This document shows, in pieces, positions 17,433 through 25,435 of a stretch of 64,000 nucleotides of DNA. A model generated the notes under the pieces. The model saw only the letters and a list, made by a program, of their open reading frames with translations. It did no database searches and was not told the DNA's origin. Position 1 is the stretch's first letter; each line of letters begins with the position of its first letter. Both the position numbers and the translations under genes were made by a program. The DNA lies in the NCBI RefSeq assembly GCF_029581395.1, contig NZ_CP121113.1:3220001-3284000 (forward strand), written 5' to 3'. Origin of the DNA: Roseinatronobacter sp. S2 (GTDB lineage Bacteria; Pseudomonadota; Alphaproteobacteria; Rhodobacterales; Rhodobacteraceae).

Positions 17433-19448
17433 ATGCACGCCTATCGCAGCCATACCTGCGCAGACCTGACCGCCGCCCATGTGGGTGAAACCGTGCGCCT
17501 GTCCGGCTGGGTGCATCGCATCCGCGACCATGGCGGGGTTTTGTTTATCGACCTGCGCGACCATTTCGGCATCACACAGGTTCTGGCCGACAGTGACAGC
17601 CCCGCATTTGCCGATATCGAAAAGCTGCGCGCGGAATTCTGTGTCCGCATCGAAGGCACGGTCAAGGCGCGCGATGCATCGCTGGTCAACACCAAGCTGA
17701 AAACCGGCGAGATTGAAGTCTATGCCCGCAAGATGGACATTCTGGGGGCCGCTGACGACCTGCCGCTGCCTGTGTTCGGCGAACCGGACTACCCCGAAGA
17801 AACGCGCCTGTCCTACCGGTTTCTGGACCTGCGCCGCGACACCCTGCATGCCAATATGATGCTGCGCTCCAACGTGGTGCGGTCCATGCGGCAGCGCATG
17901 TGGAACACGGGCTTTACCGAATTCCAGACGCCCATCATCACGGCATCAAGCCCAGAAGGGGCGCGCGATTTTCTGGTGCCGTCGCGCCTGCATCCCGGCA
18001 AGTTTTATGCGCTGCCCCAAGCGCCGCAGCAGTTCAAGCAGCTGATCATGGTGTCGGGGTTCGACAAATACTTCCAGATCGCGCCCTGTTTCCGCGATGA
18101 AGACCCGCGCGCCGACCGCTCGCCGACCGATTTCTACCAGCTTGACGTAGAAATGAGCTTTATTGAGCAGGACGACGTGTTTTCCACCGTAGGCCCCGTG
18201 CTGCAAGGCGTGTTCGAGGAATTTGCGGGCGGCAAAAAGGTTGACCCTGCTGCGGACTGGCCGCGCATTCCCTATGCCGAATCGCTGTTGAAATACGGCA
18301 CCGACAAGCCCGATTTGCGCAACCCGATTGAAATGCAGGTGGTATCTGACCATTTCCGCGACTCCGGTTTTGCGATTTTTGCGAAACTTCTGGAAAATGA
18401 CGGGACGGAAATTCGCGCCATTCCCGCGCCCACCGGCGGGTCGCGCAAGTTCTGCGACCGGATGAACGCTTTCGCGCAGGCGCAAGGGTTGCCGGGGATG
18501 GGGTATATTTTCTGGCGGAAGCGCGGCAGGAACCGCTTGGAGGAAATAAAGCAATCAGGTGATCGAAACACGAATGCGCTGTTTTGGCTGTCCGTCGATG
18601 TCGATGAGGAAGGAAAATACCGCGAATTCAGTGAGGTGTTCGATAAGTTTTTTGCTGATGAGTTACCTGATGGACACGCTGATTTAGTTAAAAACGTAAT
18701 TGCATCATGCTGGCAGAGCGGCGACCGAGAAAGAGCCGAACTTTTTCTTGACACATTTTTTGGCGAACATGAAGGCGTCGGCCCTCTGGCCAAGAATATC
18801 GGCCCTGAGAGGACCGAGGCTATCCGGAGACAGCTCGGCCTCGGCATAGGCGACGCCGCTTTCTTCCTTGGCGGCAAACCCGCCCAGTTCGAAGGCGTGG
18901 CCGCGAAAGCGCGTGACGAGATTGGCCGCGAATTGAAGCTGGTGGATGAAAACCGCTTTGCTTTCGCGTGGATCGTCGATTTCCCGATGTATGAAGCGGA
19001 TGCCGAGTCCGGCAAGATTGATTTCAGCCATAACCCGTTTTCCATGCCGCAGGGCGGAATGGACGCGCTGGACGGTGATCCGCTACAGGTTCTGGGCTAT
19101 CAATATGATCTGGCCTGCAACGGTTATGAATTGCTGTCGGGTGCTATCCGCAACCACAAGCCGGAAATCATGTATCGCGCCTTTGAAATTGCGGGCTATC
19201 CGAATTCCGAAGTGGACAAACGCTTCGGCGGTATGGTCAAGGCGTTCAAATATGGCGCGCCCCCCCATGGTGGCTGCGCGGCGGGCATTGACCGGATTGT
19301 CATGCTGCTGGCGAATGAACAGAATATCCGGCAGGTCATCATGTTCCCGATGAACCAGCGCGCCGAAGACCTGTTGCTGCACGCACCATCAGACCCGACC
19401 AATGAACAGTTGCGCGATCTGGGGCTGCGACTGGCACCAAAATCCTGA
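17433..19448 (+). CDS. aspS: Aspartyl-tRNA synthetase with an internal insertion
   Basis: The 671-residue protein is bacterial-type AspRS: N-terminal anticodon-binding OB domain ([19 protein letters not shown]), class II motif 2 ([20 protein letters not shown] in part), a GAD-type insertion domain, and motif 3 ([19 protein letters not shown]). It charges tRNA-Asp, or tRNA-Asp plus tRNA-Asn in the non-discriminating form. Family members in Rhodobacteraceae are about 590 residues. This one is longer because residues 363-449 replace a loop of about nine residues (see 18519-18779). All catalytic motifs are intact and the frame is open throughout, so the enzyme is probably functional. Confidence 0.95.
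   Translation: MHAYRSHTCADLTAAHVGETVRLSGWVHRIRDHGGVLFIDLRDHFGITQVLADSDSPAFADIEKLRAEFCVRIEGTVKARDASLVNTKLKTGEIEVYARKMDILGAADDLPLPVFGEPDYPEETRLSYRFLDLRRDTLHANMMLRSNVVRSMRQRMWNTGFTEFQTPIITASSPEGARDFLVPSRLHPGKFYALPQAPQQFKQLIMVSGFDKYFQIAPCFRDEDPRADRSPTDFYQLDVEMSFIEQDDVFSTVGPVLQGVFEEFAGGKKVDPAADWPRIPYAESLLKYGTDKPDLRNPIEMQVVSDHFRDSGFAIFAKLLENDGTEIRAIPAPTGGSRKFCDRMNAFAQAQGLPGMGYIFWRKRGRNRLEEIKQSGDRNTNALFWLSVDVDEEGKYREFSEVFDKFFADELPDGHADLVKNVIASCWQSGDRERAELFLDTFFGEHEGVGPLAKNIGPERTEAIRRQLGLGIGDAAFFLGGKPAQFEGVAAKARDEIGRELKLVDENRFAFAWIVDFPMYEADAESGKIDFSHNPFSMPQGGMDALDGDPLQVLGYQYDLACNGYELLSGAIRNHKPEIMYRAFEIAGYPNSEVDKRFGGMVKAFKYGAPPHGGCAAGIDRIVMLLANEQNIRQVIMFPMNQRAEDLLLHAPSDPTNEQLRDLGLRLAPKS
18519..18779 (+). 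other. AT-rich in-frame insertion inside aspS
   Basis: Codons 363-449 of aspS interrupt the conserved junction between GMGYIFWR and [11 protein letters not shown], which normally is only about nine residues. A hand count gives about 47% G+C, far below the surrounding gene. Rare-type codons for this genome (TTA, GTA, ATA, AAA) cluster here. The inserted peptide is charged and helical in character ([35 protein letters not shown]) and has no intein, zinc or nuclease motif. No clear terminal repeats were seen. The length (261 bases) is a multiple of three and free of stops. Confidence 0.85.
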
Positions 19449-19457
19449 TTGCAGGCG

Positions 19458-19488
19458 GGGTGTGCGATCCATCATCGCGCACCCTGTT
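19458..19488 (+). terminator. Rho-independent-like terminator after aspS
   Basis: GGGTGTGCGA and TCGCGCACCC form a 10-base stem with one G-T pair around a 7-base loop, followed by TGTTTC. It lies 10 bases after the aspS stop and ahead of the convergent response regulator gene. Confidence 0.6.
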
Positions 19489-19559
19489 TCATTCCGACAC
19501 GCCGCATTTCGCCACACCCTGCCGGACCCGCGCCAGCGGCATAATGGCGCATGACCCCG

Positions 19560-20258
19560 TCAGATCAGCGGCAGCCCCCGCAACCGGTTGCGCAGCATCA
19601 AGGCCAGATCCGTGACGCGCCCTGTTTCGCGCGCCAGCATCACTGCGGACACTATCGCGGCATCACCCAGACTGTGGCCCAACGCTTCGATGAACTGCAA
19701 CGCATACGCCCGCTGCGCATCGCCCCCCGCCCCCTGTAGCAAATCGCACGCCATATAGACATCATCACGCAGCGCTGCCGGATCGTGGTCTTTCGGCGGA
19801 CATACTCTGCCCTGTTGGCGCAAGTTAAAGAAAACCGGCGCAAGAAGGCCCCTGAACTGCGCCACGCTGGCAATGGGTTTCGGCAAGAAATGGTCAGCGC
19901 CTGCATTCAGCGCCGCATCGTCAAGGTCCGGCTGGCCGGATGTTGCGACAATAAGCCCCACACGCGGCCTGCGCCGGTCCAGCATGGCAATCAAATCCAG
20001 CCCCGACCCGTCCGGCAGCCCTATGTCAACGATCACCGCATCGGGAGTATACAGGTCCAGATGGCGGCGCGCGGCCCTGACACTGTCGACACGCCGCAAC
20101 CGTGCGCCCGCGCCGCGAAACATCAGGCGCACAGCGTCACTGGCCACATGGCTGTCTTCAACCAGAAGCAACGTTCCCCCTTGCGCATGGTGTCGCGGCG
20201 GCATCGGCATGACACCCGGATCACGGTGCCTGCTCAGTGCTGTGCCATAGGTGTTCAT
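19560..20258 (-). CDS. Response regulator, receiver domain with unassigned C-terminus
   Basis: The 232-residue protein has a receiver domain: TLLLVEDSHVASDAVRL near the start, phosphoacceptor Asp78 in VIVDIGLPDGSG, and LPKPI with the conserved Lys. The C-terminal 80 residues (about 150-232) are helical with no DNA-binding, GGDEF or enzymatic motif recognised. The stretch ALQFIEALGHSLGDAAIVSA might be a phosphotransfer or interaction module. ATG 20258 has a strong GGAGG site. No kinase is adjacent, so its partner is unknown. Confidence 0.8.
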   Translation of the reverse strand: MNTYGTALSRHRDPGVMPMPPRHHAQGGTLLLVEDSHVASDAVRLMFRGAGARLRRVDSVRAARRHLDLYTPDAVIVDIGLPDGSGLDLIAMLDRRRPRVGLIVATSGQPDLDDAALNAGADHFLPKPIASVAQFRGLLAPVFFNLRQQGRVCPPKDHDPAALRDDVYMACDLLQGAGGDAQRAYALQFIEALGHSLGDAAIVSAVMLARETGRVTDLALMLRNRLRGLPLI

Positions 20259-20409
20259 CACATCCTCCATCTGCTGTAGACAGGGTCAGTTCACCGCAAT
20301 TTGTCTAATATGCCGTTAAAGTCCCGTCACACCCGCCTGCGCCACCTATTGCATCATCTGCAAAACCCCAGCATAAGCTTGCGCAACATTGTTTCGCAGG
20401 GGAAATGCC

Positions 20410-20814
20410 ATGATCGGACGCTTGAACCATGTCGCCATCGCCGTGCCGGATCTGGAAGCGGCCGCCGCGCAATACCGCACAACGCTGGGGGCCGATGTCG
20501 GCGCGCCGCAGGATGAACCCGATCACGGTGTGACGGTGGTGTTTATCACCTTGCCCAATACCAAGATTGAACTACTTTACCCGCTAGGTGACAACAGCCC
20601 GATTCAGGGATTTCTTGACAAGAACCCCGCAGGCGGTATCCACCATATCTGTTACGAGGTCGAAGATATTCTGGCAGCACGCGACAAACTAAAAGCCGAA
20701 GGCGCGCGCGTTCTGGGCACGGGAGAGCCGAAGACCGGCGCGCATGGCAAGCCTGTCCTGTTCCTGCACCCAAAGGATTTCAACGGCTGTCTGGTTGAAC
20801 TGGAGCAAATCTGA
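20410..20814 (+). CDS. mce: Methylmalonyl-CoA epimerase
   Basis: The 134-residue vicinal-oxygen-chelate protein begins MIGRLNHVAIAVPDLEAA, with metal-ligand His7, a GGIHHICYEV segment and the terminal FNGCLVELEQ. It interconverts (R)- and (S)-methylmalonyl-CoA in propionyl-CoA assimilation and in the ethylmalonyl-CoA pathway common in Rhodobacteraceae. ATG 20410 is chosen because it matches the family N-terminus. Its stop shares a base with the start of the DUF1467 gene. Confidence 0.93.
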   Translation: MIGRLNHVAIAVPDLEAAAAQYRTTLGADVGAPQDEPDHGVTVVFITLPNTKIELLYPLGDNSPIQGFLDKNPAGGIHHICYEVEDILAARDKLKAEGARVLGTGEPKTGAHGKPVLFLHPKDFNGCLVELEQI

Positions 20815-21080
20815 TGTCGATCATGTCTGCCATCGCACTTTATGGGGTTATCTGGTTCATGACCATGTTTCTGGTCCTGCCCTTTCGCATGCAAACCCAG
20901 GGCGAAGCAGGCGAGGTGGTGCCGGGCACGCCATCTTCCGCACCATCCGACGCCCAGATGATGCGCAAGGTCAAGATTGTGACCGTCATTGCAACGACAG
21001 CATTCGTGGTGATCGCTGGAATAATCCTGTCAGGTGTCATCACCTATGACATGATCGAGCAGATCACGCGCAGATCGTAA
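20814..21080 (+). CDS. DUF1467 membrane protein
   Basis: The 88-residue protein has two membrane segments (about residues 5-25 and 54-78) joined by a polar loop, GEAGEVVPGTPSSAPSDAQ. This is the DUF1467 form that commonly follows the epimerase gene in alphaproteobacteria. Function is unknown. The start overlaps the mce stop (TGATG), so expression is coupled. Confidence 0.85.
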   Translation: MSIMSAIALYGVIWFMTMFLVLPFRMQTQGEAGEVVPGTPSSAPSDAQMMRKVKIVTVIATTAFVVIAGIILSGVITYDMIEQITRRS

Positions 21081-21085
21081 CGGCC

Positions 21086-21111
21086 GGATCACGGCGCGCG
21101 TGCCGTGATCC
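21086..21111. terminator. Bidirectional hairpin between DUF1467 and nitroreductase genes
   Basis: GGATCACGGC and GCCGTGATCC form a perfect 10-base stem with a 6-base loop in the 48-base gap between two convergent genes. The minus-strand product is preceded by CTTTT and the plus strand lacks a long T-run, so termination efficiency is uncertain. Confidence 0.6.
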
Positions 21112-21128
21112 AAAAGCCGCGCGGGTGA

Positions 21129-21701
21129 TCAGTCGATAAACTGTGTCAGGGCCGCGACATCAGGGCGCGGGCGTTCCGGCGGGGCGGAGGACGCTGTTCC
21201 AAGGTGAATGAACCCCGCAATCCATTCATCCGGCTGTAGCCCCAGGGCGGGCGTAATGAATGCGGGGTCATGTGCCACCCAGCCGGTCAGCCAGTTCGCA
21301 CCGAACCCGCTGGCCAACGCGGCATTCACCAGCCCCAGACACACAGCGCCTGCGGTCAGCGTCTGCTCGATCTGCGGCACCTTGTCCGAAGGCTTAGGGC
21401 TGGCCACAACCGCAACGACCATATGAGCCTGCGCAAACGTGGCGCTTGCCTTGGCAATCTTGTCATCATCGATCCCTTGCGCCTTGCCATACTCCGCAAT
21501 CATCTGCGCAATGCGCGCGCATCCTGCCTGTTGCAGCACGATAAAACGCCACGGTTCCAGTTTGCCATGATCGGGCACCCGTGATGCCGCTGTCAGCATG
21601 GCCATCAGCGTATGATCGTCGGGCACTGGCAACCCCAGCAGCTTGGCCGGTCTGGAACGCCGCGTTTGAAAGAATGCCATAACGGCCGGGTCAGTATTCA
21701 T
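21129..21701 (-). CDS. Nitroreductase-family FMN oxidoreductase
   Basis: The 190-residue protein has the nitroreductase fold signature: RRSRPAKLLGLPVP with FMN-binding arginines at the start, VPDHGKLEPWRF, and GANWLTGW near the end. This resembles the YdjA/RutE-like subgroup. It is likely an NAD(P)H-dependent flavoenzyme of uncertain substrate. ATG 21701 has AAAGGTG upstream. The frame stays open far upstream, but that sequence is cysteine-rich and runs antisense to galE, so the short start is preferred. Confidence 0.85.
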   Translation of the reverse strand: MNTDPAVMAFFQTRRSRPAKLLGLPVPDDHTLMAMLTAASRVPDHGKLEPWRFIVLQQAGCARIAQMIAEYGKAQGIDDDKIAKASATFAQAHMVVAVVASPKPSDKVPQIEQTLTAGAVCLGLVNAALASGFGANWLTGWVAHDPAFITPALGLQPDEWIAGFIHLGTASSAPPERPRPDVAALTQFID

Positions 21702-21882
21702 TGTGTCACCTTTATCTTGCCGCACATAACATAAGCATTCCGAACCCGACGGAAAGCACCAGATCACATGTTGCGCCCCCCTGATGCGCCCGATCATGCA
21801 TTTGGTGCAGAACTCCCTTTCAATAGGGCACGTTTTCCAGCAGAACCTGAGGCGACGTGTGCGTCTAATTCGGAGATTTTCT

Positions 21883-22884
21883 ATGAGCACTACAGCGGAC
21901 ACCCCCAATGTGCTGGTGACGGGCGGGGCGGGGTATATCGGATCGCATGCCTGCAAGTTACTGTCGCAGGCAGGATATACACCCATCGCATTGGACAATC
22001 TGTCCACTGGTTGGGCGCGCGCCGTTAAATTCGGCCCGTTTGTGCAGGCCGACATTCTGGACCGCGCAGCACTGGATGCAGCGTTCGCGCAATACGAACC
22101 TGTCGCCGTGATGCATTTTGCAGCCCTTAGTCAGGTGGGCGAGGCATCGCGCGATCCCGGGCTTTACTGGCGCAACAATGTCGGCGGATCGCTGACTCTG
22201 GTCGAGGCGATGCTGGCCGCCGGATGCCGCAACATGGTGTTTTCATCGACCTGCGCAACATATGGCGATCAGGACGGTGTCGTTCTGGATGAGCTGACGC
22301 CACAACTGCCCCTGAACGCCTATGGCGCATCAAAACGCGCGGTCGAGGATATCTTGCGCAATTTTGGCGCCAGTCATGGGCTGAATGCGGTGATATTCCG
22401 GTATTTCAACGTCGCAGGTGCCGACCCCGATGCGCAGATCGGCGAATGGCACCAACCCGAAACCCATCTGATTCCCGTCATGATCGAAGCTGCGGCAGGC
22501 GCGCGCGATGCGCTGGTCATCAATGGCGACGACTACCCCACACATGACGGCACCTGTATCAGGGATTATGTGCATGTGATGGATCTGGTGCAGGCGCATG
22601 TTCTGGGGCTGGAATGGCTGCGCGATGGCAAGGGATCGCGGGTGTTCAACCTTGGCACGGGCGTCGGGTTTTCCGTGGCCGAGGTCATTCGCCAATGCCG
22701 CGCGGGCACCGGCAACAAGGTTCCGCACAGCTTTGGCCCCCGCCGCGAAGGGGACGCAGCCGCCCTTGTGTCTGGCAGCCGCCGCGCGATTGAGGAGTTG
22801 GGCTGGGTTCCACAGCGATCATCGCTGAAACAGATGATCGAGGACGCGTGGCGATGGTATCAGACAGGCGGTTATTCAGGCTAG
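21883..22884 (+). CDS. galE: UDP-glucose 4-epimerase
   Basis: The 333-residue extended short-chain dehydrogenase has an NAD motif TGGAGYIGSH (13-22), SSTCATYG with the catalytic Ser/Thr (121-123), and Y147-x3-K151. It has an intact sugar-binding half (RYFNVAGADPD and DYVHVMDL). It interconverts UDP-glucose and UDP-galactose for surface polysaccharides. ATG 21883 has CGGAG upstream; an earlier in-frame ATG lacks support. It is divergent from the nitroreductase gene and convergent with the LysR gene. Confidence 0.93.
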   Translation: MSTTADTPNVLVTGGAGYIGSHACKLLSQAGYTPIALDNLSTGWARAVKFGPFVQADILDRAALDAAFAQYEPVAVMHFAALSQVGEASRDPGLYWRNNVGGSLTLVEAMLAAGCRNMVFSSTCATYGDQDGVVLDELTPQLPLNAYGASKRAVEDILRNFGASHGLNAVIFRYFNVAGADPDAQIGEWHQPETHLIPVMIEAAAGARDALVINGDDYPTHDGTCIRDYVHVMDLVQAHVLGLEWLRDGKGSRVFNLGTGVGFSVAEVIRQCRAGTGNKVPHSFGPRREGDAAALVSGSRRAIEELGWVPQRSSLKQMIEDAWRWYQTGGYSG

Positions 22885-22906
22885 ATACAGGCGGTGTGGC
22901 ACGGCA

Positions 22907-23854
22907 TCACGCCCTGTCCTGAATGGAACCCCGCGTCAGTTTGCGTTGTCGCATGGCCGCTTTGCATTCCGCGACCATGAAATCGGCAAACAGGCGAATT
23001 TTCGGGTCTTGCTGGCGCCGGTGCGGATAGACGCACACAAAGATCGCGGGTTCTGGCGGGGCATCGGGTAGAACTTCAATCAACCGCCCCGCACGCAAAT
23101 ATTCCGCCAGTTCATGACGCGGGCGGTTGACAATACCTGCCCCGTCCAGCGCCCAATCCACCAGAACGCCTGCATCATCACAGTCCAGCTGCCCCTGCAA
23201 ATCCAGCCGCAATGGCCCGTCTTGTGTTTGCAATGTCCAGAAATATTCAGGTGATCGCGGATAACGCAGCAACAGGCAATCATGGCCGCGCAAATCTTCC
23301 GGCACCTCGGGCGTGCCGCGCGCTGCCAGATAAACCGGACTTGCCGCAAGGATGCGCGGGGCGTCCATGATCTTGCGCTGCTTCATGCTTGAATCCGGCA
23401 AGACCCCCAGAACAAACGCCATATCTATCTGATCTTCGACAATATCAACGCGCCGGTCGGACAGGCGCAAGTTCAGGCTGATTTCGGGATAGTCACGCGC
23501 AAAACGCCGTGCCAGCGGGGCAATCAACGCCCGCCCTATTCCCAAGGGTGCTGTCACGCGAATGGTCCCGCGCGGCTGGCCTGATATGCCCGCAATCGCG
23601 GCTTCTGCATCTTCCAGCGCGGTGATGACCTTGCGCGCATGATCATAGAAATCACGGCCGATTTCCGTGGGCATCAGTTTGCGGGTCGTGCGGTTGAACA
23701 GCCGCACCCCAAGCCGCGCTTCCAGTTCCTTGATCCGTTTGCTGGCAACCGCAGGGGTCAGTCGCAAATCGCGCCCGCCAGATGTGATGGACCCCAGTTC
23801 ACTGACCCGCACGAACACGCGCAACGCTTCCAGATAAGACATTTGCGCCCCCAT
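22907..23854 (-). CDS. LysR-family regulator next to the purine operon
   Basis: The 315-residue protein has an N-terminal winged HTH (LGSITSGGRDLRLTPAVASK then RIKELEARLGVRLFNRTTR) and a periplasmic-binding-like effector domain. It is divergent from xdhA across a 129-base gap, the classical position for a LysR activator of the neighbouring operon, so control of xdhABC-guaD by a purine is likely but inferred. Two starts are possible: ATG 23854 with AAGG, and ATG 23842 with GGGGG. The fold and function are the same with either. Its position convergent with galE carries no functional hint. Confidence 0.88.
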   Translation of the reverse strand: MGAQMSYLEALRVFVRVSELGSITSGGRDLRLTPAVASKRIKELEARLGVRLFNRTTRKLMPTEIGRDFYDHARKVITALEDAEAAIAGISGQPRGTIRVTAPLGIGRALIAPLARRFARDYPEISLNLRLSDRRVDIVEDQIDMAFVLGVLPDSSMKQRKIMDAPRILAASPVYLAARGTPEVPEDLRGHDCLLLRYPRSPEYFWTLQTQDGPLRLDLQGQLDCDDAGVLVDWALDGAGIVNRPRHELAEYLRAGRLIEVLPDAPPEPAIFVCVYPHRRQQDPKIRLFADFMVAECKAAMRQRKLTRGSIQDRA

Positions 23855-23983
23855 TTGCCTTGATTTGCAGCACAGTTGCCAACAAAATGTTGAAACAGTC
23901 TAACCTTTTCCCCTGTTTCGTTGAAAGTGGGAATAAGCGAATATCTAAACATGATGAATTCCCCAAAGGACAAAGGGTCCGAT

Positions 23984-25435
23984 ATGCCCCACCGTCAGGA
24001 CATACGCTTTTTGCTGAATGATCGCCCTGTCATCCTGTCCCGTGTCGGGGCGGGCGACATGTTGCTGGATCATCTGCGCCTTGAGCAGCGCCTGCGCGGC
24101 ACCAAGGAAGGCTGCGCCGAAGGCGATTGCGGGGCCTGCACGGTTCTGGTGGGGCGGCTGGTTGCGGATGGGCTGGAATATGAGCCGGTGAACGCCTGCA
24201 TCCGCCCGCTGGCGTCATGTGACGGCTGCCATGTCGTGACAATCGAGCATCTGCGCGGGCATGATGGCGCGCTGCATCCGGTGCAACAGGCGATGGTTGA
24301 CCATCACGGCAGCCAATGCGGGTTTTGCACGCCGGGCTTTGTGATGGCGCTTTATGCCTTATGGATGCGCACCCCCCACCCGTCCGAGCATGATCTGGAA
24401 CGCGCGCTTCAGGGCAATCTGTGCCGCTGCACAGGCTATGCGCCGATCATCCGCGCAGGGCTGGCAATGGGCGGCTATGGCACATCCGACCCGCTGATGG
24501 ACGAACGCGCAACCGTCGCGCAAACCCTGCGCGACTGGCATGATGGGGCGCGTGTGGATGTCGCAAAAGATGGCAGCCGCGCCATTCTGCCCGCCAATGT
24601 CGATGATCTGGCCCGCGTTCTGGCACAACACCCTGACGCGCGCATTATCGCAGGTGCGACGGATGTGGGGCTTTGGGTGACGAAATTCCTGCGCGATCTG
24701 CCCTTGGCCGTGTTCATCGGCCATCTGGACGAACTGCGCCGTGTTGACGAAAGCGACGATGCCCTGCATCTGGGCGCGCTGGTCAGTTACACGCAGGCGC
24801 ATATGCCGCTGCGCACACATTTCCCGCATATGGCACGCTATTGGGACCGGATCGCAGGCTGGCAGGTGCGCGCCATGGGCACGCTGGGGGGCAATATTGC
24901 CAATGGCTCGCCCATCGGGGATACGCCACCGCCCTTCATCGCGCTGGGGGCGCGGCTGGTGCTGCGCCATGGCGATGCGCGGCGCAACATGCCGCTGGAA
25001 GATTTCTTTCTGGATTATGGCAAGCAAGACCTGCGGGCGGGTGAATTCATCGAAACTGTCATCCTGCCCAAACCTGCGCCAAACACCCTGCATGCCGCCT
25101 ACAAGATTTCCAAGCGCAGGGATGAAGATATTTCCGCCGTGGCGGCAGGGTTTGCGCTGACGGTTGAAAATGGCACCATCACCGGCGCGCGCGCGGCCTT
25201 TGGCGGGATGGCCGCAACGCCCAAACGCGCGGCCCATGCCGAAGAAGCATTGATAGGCCAGCCGTTTGCGATGGACAGTTTTCAACGCGCCGCCGATGCC
25301 CTGCCACAGGATTTCACGCCCCTGTCAGACATGCGCGCAAGCGCGGAATACCGCATGCGGGCCGCGCAAAACCTGTTCATCCGTTTCTGGCTGGACGCAA
25401 ACGGCACCCCCGCCACGCTGGAGGATGCAGTATGA
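23984..25435 (+). CDS. xdhA: Xanthine dehydrogenase small subunit
   Basis: The 483-residue protein combines an N-terminal 2Fe-2S ferredoxin domain (C44, C49, C52, C72), a second 2Fe-2S domain (C112, C115, C147, C149) and the FAD domain (about 200-480, with GATDVGLWV and TLGGNIANGSPIGD). It carries electrons from the molybdenum subunit to NAD+. ATG 23984 is preferred (AAAGGG upstream); an ATG at 23951 is also in frame. It is the first gene of xdhABC-guaD and overlaps xdhB by four bases (ATGA). Confidence 0.95.
   Translation: MPHRQDIRFLLNDRPVILSRVGAGDMLLDHLRLEQRLRGTKEGCAEGDCGACTVLVGRLVADGLEYEPVNACIRPLASCDGCHVVTIEHLRGHDGALHPVQQAMVDHHGSQCGFCTPGFVMALYALWMRTPHPSEHDLERALQGNLCRCTGYAPIIRAGLAMGGYGTSDPLMDERATVAQTLRDWHDGARVDVAKDGSRAILPANVDDLARVLAQHPDARIIAGATDVGLWVTKFLRDLPLAVFIGHLDELRRVDESDDALHLGALVSYTQAHMPLRTHFPHMARYWDRIAGWQVRAMGTLGGNIANGSPIGDTPPPFIALGARLVLRHGDARRNMPLEDFFLDYGKQDLRAGEFIETVILPKPAPNTLHAAYKISKRRDEDISAVAAGFALTVENGTITGARAAFGGMAATPKRAAHAEEALIGQPFAMDSFQRAADALPQDFTPLSDMRASAEYRMRAAQNLFIRFWLDANGTPATLEDAV

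Noticed and set aside
18519..18779. Intein or homing endonuclease in aspS
   Set aside because: There is no Cys/Ser start, no His-Asn end and no LAGLIDADG or HNH motif, and the segment is far too short.
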